A stretch of 7,088 bases of DNA from CBIFVZ01 sp966185765 (lineage in GTDB: Bacteria; Pseudomonadota; Gammaproteobacteria; Enterobacterales; Enterobacteriaceae). The stretch is taken from NCBI GenBank assembly GCA_966185765.1, contig CBIFVZ010000126.1, positions 1 to 7,088 on the forward strand. The letters are read 5' to 3'. Positions 1 through 5,936 of this stretch are shown piece by piece. The first letter of the stretch is position 1, and every line of letters starts with the position of its first letter. Both the position numbers and the translations under genes were made by a program. Under the pieces are notes generated by a model. The model searched no databases. It was not told the DNA's origin and saw nothing but the letters and a program-made list of their open reading frames with translations.

Positions 1-26
1 CTATAATATAAATAGGTATTGCCTAT
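1..26 (+). promoter_or_regulatory. OxyR-type binding motif series of the suf control region (left part outside the window)
   Basis: Three quarter-elements of the OxyR pattern lie at exact spacing: CTAT at 1-4, ATAG at 12-15 and CTAT at 23-26, each separated by 7 bases. The full OxyR tetramer site has four such elements (ATAG-N7-CTAT-N7-ATAG-N7-CTAT), so the first ATAG would sit at about -10 to -7, just outside the window. From memory, the E. coli sufA promoter has an OxyR footprint at roughly -236 to -197 from the transcript start. With the start estimated here near 228, that falls on about -8 to 31, a good positional match. It is inferred to activate suf under hydrogen peroxide stress, with DNA bending by IHF. 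Confidence 0.7.
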
Positions 27-68
27 ATATCTTTTTGCTCGTGAAAGCTGCCCTCACAGGATAAAGCG

Positions 69-81
69 TTTCAACTGATTA
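69..81 (+). promoter_or_regulatory. IHF binding site, putative
   Basis: The 13 bases TTTCAACTGATTA match the IHF consensus WATCAANNNNTTR at every specified position except the second. In E. coli the suf IHF footprint is remembered as about -156 to -127, which maps to about 72-101 here if transcription starts near 228. A bend at this point would bring OxyR bound at the left edge close to RNA polymerase. The consensus is short and degenerate, so position adds as much support as the match itself. Confidence 0.5.
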
Positions 82-173
82 ATCATGGGCATAGCGTTTT
101 TGTACCGCGTTCTGCAACCCTCGTCGCAGGGTCTATTCTTATTAAATCCACGCGCGAAACGGCGTTTTGAACA

Positions 174-198
174 ATATCCCTGATTCTCAGAGGTTGAA
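174..198 (+). promoter_or_regulatory. Type-2 IscR binding site, putative
   Basis: The segment has an ATA-CCCT left arm (174-181) and an AGAGGTTGAA right arm (189-198), resembling the type-2 IscR pattern of a CC-rich left half and a GG-T-rich right half. It lies about 54 to 30 bases before the estimated transcript start, agreeing with the remembered E. coli footprint at about -56 to -35. Known biology: apo-IscR activates suf when clusters are scarce. The right arm overlaps the Fur box and the likely -35 element, so IscR and Fur probably cannot bind together. Confidence 0.5.
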
Positions 199-221
199 GT
201 GAGAATTGTTATCACTACCAT
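194..221 (+). promoter_or_regulatory. sufA promoter, sigma-70-like (PsufA)
   Basis: A -35-like TTGAAG (194-199) is followed after 16 bases by a -10-like TACCAT (216-221), which gives a transcript start near 228-230. Neither hexamer is close to ideal, as expected for a promoter that depends on activators. The Fur box covers the spacer and the IscR site abuts the -35. An alternative -10 such as GACTAT at 224-229 cannot be excluded, so the start is uncertain by several bases. Confidence 0.45.
195..213 (+). promoter_or_regulatory. Fur box upstream of sufA
   Basis: The 19 bases ending in TTATC match the Fur consensus GATAATGATAATCATTATC at 12 of 19 positions by direct comparison. The core GAGAATTGTTATC is the best part and the left edge is poor. 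The site covers the space between the likely -35 and -10 elements, where bound Fe-Fur would block RNA polymerase. Fur repression of suf in iron-replete cells is well established in E. coli, and the placement is the same. Confidence 0.65.
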
Positions 222-225
222 AAGA

Positions 226-252
226 CTATCAGCCCCATTTTGCGGCTAATAG
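226..252 (+). other. Leader hairpin next to the sufA ribosome binding site
   Basis: CTATCAGCC (226-234) can pair with GGCTAATAG (244-252) at 8 of 9 positions, enclosing a 9-base loop. The 3' arm ends one base before the GAGG ribosome binding site at 254-257, which precedes the sufA ATG at 265. If transcription starts near 228, almost the whole leader is this hairpin. A role in sufA translation or mRNA stability is inference. Confidence 0.4.
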
Positions 253-264
253 TGAGGTAAAGCT

Positions 265-639
265 ATGGAACTGCATGCAGGAACTTTCGATCCGAATGAT
301 TTTGTCTGGAAAGGGTTAACCCTGACCGCGAGTGCAGCGAAACACATTTGTGAACTGAGCGAAAAGCAGGGCGTACTGGGCCTGCGTCTGGGTGTTAAAC
401 AGACCGGATGTGCCGGTTTTGGCTATGTGCTGGATACGGTCAGCGAACCGGTAGCGGACGATCTTATCTATGAAAACGCCGGTGCAAAACTTTATGTTTC
501 ACCACAGGCAATGCCGTTTATTGATGGCACTGAAGTGGATTACGTTCGTGAAGGTTTAAATCAGGTCTTCAAATTTCATAATCCGAAGGCGCAGAACGAA
601 TGCGGCTGCGGTGAGAGCTTTGGTGTTCAGGCGGAATAA
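265..639 (+). CDS. sufA: SufA, A-type iron-sulfur cluster carrier
   Basis: SufA is a small cytosolic A-type carrier that receives clusters from the SufBCD scaffold and hands them to apo-proteins. The 124-residue product is close to the E. coli length (122). The three cluster-ligand cysteines are in place: Cys49 in KQTGCAGFGY and Cys113/Cys115 in the C-terminal ECGCGESFG motif. Compared with E. coli as remembered, it is one residue shorter before the first cysteine and has a short QAE tail. The ATG at 265 follows GAGG at 254-257 with good spacing, and the N-terminus (MELHAGTF) resembles the E. coli one. It is the first gene of the operon and ends 3 bases before sufB. IscA and ErpA share the cysteine pattern, but context and sequence identify SufA. 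Confidence 0.97.
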   Translation: MELHAGTFDPNDFVWKGLTLTASAAKHICELSEKQGVLGLRLGVKQTGCAGFGYVLDTVSEPVADDLIYENAGAKLYVSPQAMPFIDGTEVDYVREGLNQVFKFHNPKAQNECGCGESFGVQAE

Positions 640-642
640 GCT

Positions 643-2124
643 ATGTCCCGAGATACGCAAACAGATGATGTACAAACCTGGAGCGGGAGCCTGAATTACA
701 AAGAAGGCTTTTTTACTCGCTTACAGACCGAAGAATTTGCTAAAGGCATCAACGAAGACGTGGTGCGGGCCATCTCTGCCCGGCGCAACGAGCCGGAGTG
801 GATGCTGGCGTTTCGTCTTAACGCCTTCCGTGCCTGGGAAAAAATGGAAGAGCCGCACTGGTTAAAGGCCCATTACGACAAGCTCGACTATCAGGACTAC
901 AGCTATTACTCCGCGCCGTCGTGCGGTAATTGCGATGACACCTGTGCCTCACAGCCTGGCGCTGTGCAGGAGACTGGATCAAGCACTTTTTTGACCAAAG
1001 AAGTGGAAGAGGCGTTTAATCAGCTCGGTGTGCCGGTGCGTGAAGGTCAGGAAGTCGCGGTGGATGCGATTTTTGACTCTGTTTCTGTTGCCACGACCTA
1101 TCGCGATAAGCTGGCAAGCGAGGGGATTATTTTCTGCTCGTTTGGTGAAGCTATTCACGATCACCCTGAATTGGTTCAAAAGTATCTCGGTACCGTTGTG
1201 CCCGCTAACGATAACTTCTTTGCCGCACTGAATGCCGCTGTTGCCTCTGATGGCACTTTTATTTACATCCCGAAAGGCGTGCGTTGCCCGATGGAACTGT
1301 CGACCTATTTTCGCATTAACGCAGAAAAAACCGGTCAGTTTGAGCGCACCATTCTGGTGGCAGATGAAGGCAGCTACGTGAGTTATATCGAGGGCTGCTC
1401 AGCACCGGTGCGTGACAGCTATCAGCTGCATGCGGCAGTAGTGGAAGTCATCATCCACAAAGATGCTGAAGTGAAGTACTCCACCGTGCAGAACTGGTTT
1501 CCCGGAGATAACAACACGGGCGGCATTCTCAATTTCGTCACCAAGCGTGCGCTGTGCGAAGGCGAGAACAGCAAAATGTCCTGGACGCAGTCGGAGACGG
1601 GGTCGGCCATTACCTGGAAATACCCAAGCTGCATTCTGCGTGGCGATAACTCTATCGGTGAGTTCTTCTCTGTGGCGTTGACCAGCGGTCATCAACAGGC
1701 TGATACCGGCACCAAGATGATTCATATCGGGAAAAACACCAAATCAACCATCATTTCGAAAGGGATCTCCGCCGGTCACAGCCAGAACAGCTATCGTGGC
1801 CTGGTGAAAATCATGCCGACGGCCACGAACGCCCGCAACTTCACCCAATGTGATTCCATGCTGATTGGCCCGGACAGTGGGGCGCATACCTTCCCGTACG
1901 TGGAATGTCGCAATAACAGCGCACAGCTTGAGCACGAAGCAACAACTTCGCGTATTGGTGAAGATCAGCTTTTCTACTGCCTGCAACGCGGCATCAGTGA
2001 AGACGATGCAATCTCGATGATCGTCAACGGCTTCTGTAAAGACGTTTTCTCCGAACTGCCGTTGGAGTTTGCCGTAGAAGCACAAAAATTGCTGGCAATC
2101 AGCCTTGAGCACAGCGTCGGCTAA
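643..2124 (+). CDS. sufB: SufB, Fe-S cluster assembly scaffold subunit
   Basis: SufB forms the SufBC2D complex with SufC and SufD. It receives sulfur from SufE and builds the nascent cluster at the SufB-SufD interface in the cytosol. The 493-residue product is two shorter than E. coli (495), the difference lying in the first 20 residues. Allowing that offset, residues reported as essential in E. coli are present: Arg224, Asn226, Cys252 (E. coli Cys254), Gln283, Trp285, Lys301, Cys403 (E. coli Cys405), and Glu430-His431-Glu432. The N-terminal cysteine motif CGNCDDTC (94-101) is also present. One difference is Ser412, in LIGPDSGAHTF, where E. coli is remembered to have a cysteine. The start follows the sufA stop by 3 bases, with GGCGGA in the sufA end as a likely ribosome binding site, so translation is probably coupled. 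Confidence 0.98.
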   Translation: MSRDTQTDDVQTWSGSLNYKEGFFTRLQTEEFAKGINEDVVRAISARRNEPEWMLAFRLNAFRAWEKMEEPHWLKAHYDKLDYQDYSYYSAPSCGNCDDTCASQPGAVQETGSSTFLTKEVEEAFNQLGVPVREGQEVAVDAIFDSVSVATTYRDKLASEGIIFCSFGEAIHDHPELVQKYLGTVVPANDNFFAALNAAVASDGTFIYIPKGVRCPMELSTYFRINAEKTGQFERTILVADEGSYVSYIEGCSAPVRDSYQLHAAVVEVIIHKDAEVKYSTVQNWFPGDNNTGGILNFVTKRALCEGENSKMSWTQSETGSAITWKYPSCILRGDNSIGEFFSVALTSGHQQADTGTKMIHIGKNTKSTIISKGISAGHSQNSYRGLVKIMPTATNARNFTQCDSMLIGPDSGAHTFPYVECRNNSAQLEHEATTSRIGEDQLFYCLQRGISEDDAISMIVNGFCKDVFSELPLEFAVEAQKLLAISLEHSVG

Positions 2125-2147
2125 GCGGTTCCCATAAGGACAAACTC

Positions 2148-2894
2148 ATGTTAAGTATCAAAGATTTACAGGTAAGCGTAGAAGAAAAACACATTCTGCG
2201 TGGGTTGAACCTCGACGTGCGTCCGGGAGAAGTGCACGCCATTATGGGGCCAAATGGTTCCGGTAAAAGTACGCTGTCGGCAACGCTTGCCGGGCGTGAA
2301 GATTATGACGTTACCGGCGGCCAGGTGCTGTTTAAAGGTAAAGACCTGCTGGAGCTGGCGCCGGAAGCACGCGCCGGGGAGGGCATTTTTATGGCGTTCC
2401 AGTATCCGGTAGAAATCCCCGGCGTCAGTAACCAGTTCTTTTTGCAAACCGCGCTGAACGCAGTGCGTGAATACCGGGGCCAGGAGTCGCTTGACCGCTT
2501 CGACTTCCAGGATTTGATGGAAGAAAAAATTAACCTCCTGAAGATGCCAGCCGATCTGCTGACGCGCTCGGTGAACGTGGGTTTCTCCGGTGGCGAGAAA
2601 AAACGTAATGATATTCTGCAAATGGCCGTACTGGAGCCAGAACTGTGCATTCTTGATGAAACGGACTCAGGGCTTGATATCGACGCGTTGAAAATTGTCT
2701 CAGACGGCGTTAACGCCCTGCGCGACGGCAAACGCGCTTTCATCATTGTTACGCACTATCAGCGTATTCTGGACTACATCAAACCTGATTATGTCCACGT
2801 GCTGTATCAGGGGCAGATTGTGAAGTCCGGTGATTTTACGCTGGTTAAACAGCTGGAGGAGCAGGGCTATGGCTGGCTTACCGAACAACAGTAA
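2148..2894 (+). CDS. sufC: SufC, ABC-type ATPase of the SufBCD complex
   Basis: SufC is the soluble ATPase that binds SufB and SufD and drives the conformational change exposing the cluster assembly site. It has no transport role. The 248 residues equal the E. coli length. Visible motifs in order: Walker A GPNGSGKST (34-42, Lys40), Q-loop Gln85, signature SGGEKKR (147-153), Walker B CILDE (167-171), D-loop SGLD (174-177) and H-loop His203. Lys152 and Glu171, which form the unusual salt bridge described for SufC, are both present. The ATG follows AAGGA (2136-2140) after a 23-base gap from sufB. The last 26 bases overlap sufD. Confidence 0.98.
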   Translation: MLSIKDLQVSVEEKHILRGLNLDVRPGEVHAIMGPNGSGKSTLSATLAGREDYDVTGGQVLFKGKDLLELAPEARAGEGIFMAFQYPVEIPGVSNQFFLQTALNAVREYRGQESLDRFDFQDLMEEKINLLKMPADLLTRSVNVGFSGGEKKRNDILQMAVLEPELCILDETDSGLDIDALKIVSDGVNALRDGKRAFIIVTHYQRILDYIKPDYVHVLYQGQIVKSGDFTLVKQLEEQGYGWLTEQQ

Positions 2895-4152
2895 CAGCGC
2901 GCTTGCCCAGTGGCAGCAGCTGTTTGAGGCACAGGTGGGTGAGCGCGCTGCGCAGGCTGAACAGCATATGCAGCAGCTGCTGCGCTTAGGGCTACCAACG
3001 CGCAAGCACGAAAACTGGAAGTACACGTTCACGCCGCTGGAAAAAATGCTGGCCCATCAGTTTGTCATGCCGGGTGCGGCAGCGTTAACGCCAGCGCAGT
3101 GTGACGCGCTGGCGCTGAACATCGACGCACAGAGACTGGTATTTGTTGATGGCGTTTTTACGCCTGCGTTGAGTGACAACCTTAATGACAGCGATTTCAG
3201 CATAGAGGTCAACAACCAGCGTCAGGCGCTGCCAGACCCTGTACAGCCTGAAGTATTTTTGCATTTGAGCGAAAGCCTGAGTCAGAGCGTGACGCATATT
3301 CGGGTGGCGCGAAACGTTCAGGCACGCAGGGCGCTGTTGCTGATGCATGTCAGCAGCGGCAGTCGTCGCGAGGAAATAAAGACCGCGCATTACCGCCATC
3401 ACCTGGAGCTTGAACAGGGCGCTCAGGCAACGGTCATCGAACACTATGTCAGTCTCGACGAAGGCGTACATTTTACCGGTGGGCGCATGACGATGAATAT
3501 TGCCGCGAATGCCACGCTCCATCACTACAAGCTGGCGTTTGAAAACCCGGTGAGTTACCACTTTGCGCATAACGATCTGCGTATTGAGCAAGATGCGAAC
3601 GTACACAGCAGCAGCTTCCTGCTCGGCGCGGCAGTATTGCGTCACAATACCAGTACTCAACTTAATGGTGAAAATACCACGCTTCGCGTTAACAGCCTGT
3701 CGTTACCGGTCAATAGTGAAGTCTGTGATAGCCGTACCTGGCTTGAGCATAATAAAGGTTACTGCAATAGTCGCCAGCTGCATAAAACCATCGTGCGCGA
3801 TCGCGCGCGGTCAGTGTTTAATGGCCTCATCAACGTAGCACAGCATGCGATCAAGACTGACGGGCAGATGACCAATAACAATTTGCTGCTTGGCCGTCTG
3901 GCTGAGGTGGACACCAAACCGCAGCTGGAAATTTATGCGGACGATGTGAAGTGTAGCCACGGCGCGACGATTGGCCGTATTGACGACGAGCAAATGTTTT
4001 ACCTGCGTTCGCGTGGCATCGATAAAGATGCAGCGCAGCAGATGATAATCTATGCCTTTGCTGCCGAGCTGACAGAAGCGATTCACGATGAGAATCTGAA
4101 GCAACAGGTGCTGGACCGCATTGGTCAACGTTTTGCAGGAGAGAAAGCATGA
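2869..4152 (+). CDS. sufD: SufD, Fe-S cluster assembly scaffold subunit
   Basis: SufD is a SufB paralogue that pairs with SufB in SufBC2D and is needed for iron entry during cluster assembly. The start is set at the ATG at 2869, 8 bases after GGAGGA (2855-2860), giving MAGLPNNSN as in E. coli. An in-frame GTG further upstream (2830) lies inside sufC and lacks this support. The product is 427 residues (E. coli 423). The C-terminal beta-helix region holds the conserved LEIYADDVKCSHGAT block. His364 matches E. coli His360, which is needed for function, and Cys362 matches Cys358. An extra Phe-Thr pair is inserted in the N-terminal WKYT-PLE motif (residues 54-55). The start overlaps sufC by 26 bases and the stop overlaps the sufS start as ATGA. 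Among the suf proteins here it appears to be one of the most diverged from E. coli. Confidence 0.97.
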   Translation: MAGLPNNSNSALAQWQQLFEAQVGERAAQAEQHMQQLLRLGLPTRKHENWKYTFTPLEKMLAHQFVMPGAAALTPAQCDALALNIDAQRLVFVDGVFTPALSDNLNDSDFSIEVNNQRQALPDPVQPEVFLHLSESLSQSVTHIRVARNVQARRALLLMHVSSGSRREEIKTAHYRHHLELEQGAQATVIEHYVSLDEGVHFTGGRMTMNIAANATLHHYKLAFENPVSYHFAHNDLRIEQDANVHSSSFLLGAAVLRHNTSTQLNGENTTLRVNSLSLPVNSEVCDSRTWLEHNKGYCNSRQLHKTIVRDRARSVFNGLINVAQHAIKTDGQMTNNNLLLGRLAEVDTKPQLEIYADDVKCSHGATIGRIDDEQMFYLRSRGIDKDAAQQMIIYAFAAELTEAIHDENLKQQVLDRIGQRFAGEKA

Positions 4153-5369
4153 GCTTTTGCGTAGAAAGAGTGCGTGCAGACTTTCCGGTATTGAGCCGTG
4201 AAATTAACGGCCAGCCGTTGGCTTATCTTGACAGCGCTGCCAGCGCCCAACGCCCGAATGCAGTTATTGATGCTGAAGCTGCGTTTTATCGTCACGGCTA
4301 TGCTGCGGTTCACCGCGGTATCCATACATTAAGTGCCGAAGCAACATCACGCATGGAGAATGTGCGTGTGGCGGCCGCTCGCTTTATCAATGCACGTTCC
4401 ACCGATGAAATCGTTTTTGTTCGCGGCACCACTGAAGGCATCAATCTGGTGGCAAACAGCTGGGGTAACGCGCAGGTGAGTGCGGGCGATAACATTATTA
4501 TCAGCGAGATGGAGCATCACGCTAATATTGTGCCCTGGCAAATGCTTTGTGAGCGCGTGGGTGCTCAGTTGCGCGTGATCCCGCTTAATCAGGACGGTAC
4601 GTTGCAAACAGAGCAGCTTAACGTGTTGCTGGATGAGCGCACACGTCTGCTTGCAATTACCCAGGTATCAAATGTGCTGGGTACCGAAAACCCGGTGCGG
4701 GAGATGATCGCCACAGCGCGACTGGCTGGAGCAAAAGTGCTAATAGATGGTGCACAGGCCGTCATGCATCACCCGGTGGATGTTCAGGCGCTTGACTGCG
4801 ATTTCTATGTGTTTTCCAGCCACAAGCTTTATGGCCCAACGGGCATCGGGGTGCTGTGGGCACGTGCTGAAATTCTCGATGGAATGCCTCCCTGGGAAGG
4901 TGGCGGTTCGATGATAGCGACGGTTAGCCTGACTGAAGGGACGACCTACGCGCCGCCACCTGGACGTTTTGAGGCGGGTACGCCTAATACCGGAGGTATC
5001 ATCGGCTTTGGCGCTGCGCTGGAGTACGTCGGCGGGCTTGGGCTTGAGAACATTGCTGAATATGAAGCCTGTTTGATGCGCTATGCGCTCAGTGCGCTGC
5101 AGACTGTGCCGGACTTAACGATTTATGGCCCTCAGGAGCGACGTGGCGTAATTGCTTTCAACCTCGGCAACCATCACGCCTATGACGTTGGCAGCTTCCT
5201 TGATAACTACGGCATTGCCGTACGTACGGGGCACCATTGTGCCATGCCACTCATGACGTTTTACGGCGTTCCTGCCATGTGCCGGGCATCGCTCGCCATG
5301 TACAATACCGAAGAAGAGGTGGACAGGCTGGTTGCCGGTTTGATTCGTATCCACCGTTTACTTGGGTAA
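4149..5369 (+). CDS. sufS: SufS, PLP-dependent cysteine desulfurase
   Basis: SufS removes sulfur from L-cysteine to give alanine and an enzyme-bound persulfide that is passed to SufE. It is a cytosolic type II (SufS/CsdA-like) desulfurase. The 406 residues equal the E. coli length and numbering. PLP and active-site residues are present: His123, Asp200, Gln203, Lys226 (Schiff base, in HKLYGPTG), Arg359, catalytic Cys364 in RTGHHCAMP, and Arg379. Near the active site, Gln172 replaces the E. coli His in ITHVSN, Ser224 replaces the Gly in FSGHK, and Gly272 stands where E. coli has Trp in APWRFEAGTP. Such variants occur in the wider family, so activity is expected. The start codon overlaps the sufD stop (ATGA), indicating translational coupling. 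Confidence 0.98.
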   Translation: MSFCVERVRADFPVLSREINGQPLAYLDSAASAQRPNAVIDAEAAFYRHGYAAVHRGIHTLSAEATSRMENVRVAAARFINARSTDEIVFVRGTTEGINLVANSWGNAQVSAGDNIIISEMEHHANIVPWQMLCERVGAQLRVIPLNQDGTLQTEQLNVLLDERTRLLAITQVSNVLGTENPVREMIATARLAGAKVLIDGAQAVMHHPVDVQALDCDFYVFSSHKLYGPTGIGVLWARAEILDGMPPWEGGGSMIATVSLTEGTTYAPPPGRFEAGTPNTGGIIGFGAALEYVGGLGLENIAEYEACLMRYALSALQTVPDLTIYGPQERRGVIAFNLGNHHAYDVGSFLDNYGIAVRTGHHCAMPLMTFYGVPAMCRASLAMYNTEEEVDRLVAGLIRIHRLLG

Positions 5370-5382
5370 CCAGGAGAAGAAT

Positions 5383-5799
5383 ATGGCCGTGTTGCCAGAT
5401 AAAGACAAACTGTTGCGTAACTTCAGCCGCTGCGCCAACTGGGAAGAAAAATATCTTTACATCATTGAGCTGGGCCAGCGCCTGGCCCCGCTCGCACCTG
5501 AAGATCACGCGTCAAAAAACCTTATTCAGGGTTGCCAGAGTCAGGTCTGGATTGTGATGCAGCTTGATAACAACAAGGTTATGCAATTTCAGGGTGACAG
5601 CGATGCGGCTATTGTCAAAGGGCTGATTGCCGTGGTGTTTATTTTGTTTCACCAGATGACGCCGCGCGACATTGTTGATTTTGACGTGCGCCCGTGGTTT
5701 GAAAAAATGGCCCTCACCAGTCATCTGACACCGTCGCGCTCGCAGGGGTTAGAGGCCATGATCCGCGCGATACGTTCAAAAGCCGCACAGCTTGTCTGA
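5383..5799 (+). CDS. sufE: SufE, sulfur acceptor for SufS
   Basis: SufE stimulates SufS and carries its persulfide sulfur to SufB. The start is placed at the ATG at 5383, preceded by AGGAG (5373-5377), giving 138 residues starting MAVLPDKDKLLRNF, the same length as E. coli. A TTG in frame at 5362 would overlap the sufS end and has no such support. The sulfur-accepting Cys51 sits in the conserved IQGCQSQVW motif, and the GDSDAAIVKGL block (71-81) and the VRPWFEKMALT block (102-112) are intact. It lies 13 bases after sufS and is the last suf gene. The paralogue CsdE is excluded by sequence and context. Confidence 0.97.
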   Translation: MAVLPDKDKLLRNFSRCANWEEKYLYIIELGQRLAPLAPEDHASKNLIQGCQSQVWIVMQLDNNKVMQFQGDSDAAIVKGLIAVVFILFHQMTPRDIVDFDVRPWFEKMALTSHLTPSRSQGLEAMIRAIRSKAAQLV

Positions 5800-5936
5800 C
5801 AGCCACAGGCATGGCGAATTGCCGTACACGTCCTAAACTCATAAGAAGAGCTTTCATCCTGTTAAGCGCGGTGTGATTTCACGTCGCGCGCTTTCGGCAT
5901 TCCGGCTGCCTGCCGGTGAATACAGGAGTGTTCATT
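5800..5936 (+). other. sufE-ldtE intergenic region with two hairpins
   Basis: The 137-base gap has no convincing reading frame. AAGCGCG (5864-5870) pairs with CGCGCTT (5887-5893), and inside that loop GTGA (5873-5876) can pair with TCAC (5879-5882). A second hairpin pairs CCGGC (5902-5906) with GCCGG (5912-5916). Neither is followed by a T-run, so neither looks like a complete intrinsic terminator. A weak promoter-like pair, TTGCCG (5819-5824) and TAAGAA (5842-5847) with 17 bases between, could serve ldtE but matches poorly. Whether ldtE is read from the suf promoter or its own cannot be told from this. Confidence 0.4.

Noticed and set aside
117..132. ACCCT/AGGGT inverted repeat (5 bp, 6-base loop) between the IHF and IscR sites
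   Set aside because: It is too short to stand out from chance, lies upstream of the expected transcript start, and has no T-run.
1..264. A small RNA gene or small protein in the upstream region
   Set aside because: E. coli has the small RNA RydB upstream of sufA, but I cannot recall its sequence well enough to match it here. No promoter-terminator pair or start with a ribosome binding site is visible apart from the sufA leader.
2830..2868. A longer sufD using an upstream GTG
   Set aside because: It would lie deep inside sufC. The ATG at 2869 has a strong GGAGGA at the right distance and gives the conserved MAGLPNNSN start.
3085..3660. A 191-codon open frame on the - strand
   Set aside because: It lies wholly inside sufD, has no recognisable domain, and is the antisense shadow of a clearly coding frame. 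The other long - strand frames inside suf genes and ldtE are the same.
5362..5382. A longer sufE using a TTG in the sufS end
   Set aside because: The ATG at 5383 follows AGGAG and restores the usual 138-residue length.
5871..5886. CRP-like TGTGA...TCAC in the sufE-ldtE gap
   Set aside because: The arms are only 2 bases apart, not the 6 that a CRP site needs. They are better explained as the inner stem of the hairpin.
5916..5936. A longer ldtE using a GTG
   Set aside because: It would put seven residues, encoded across the ribosome binding site, before a well-formed signal peptide. The ATG at 5937 fits better.
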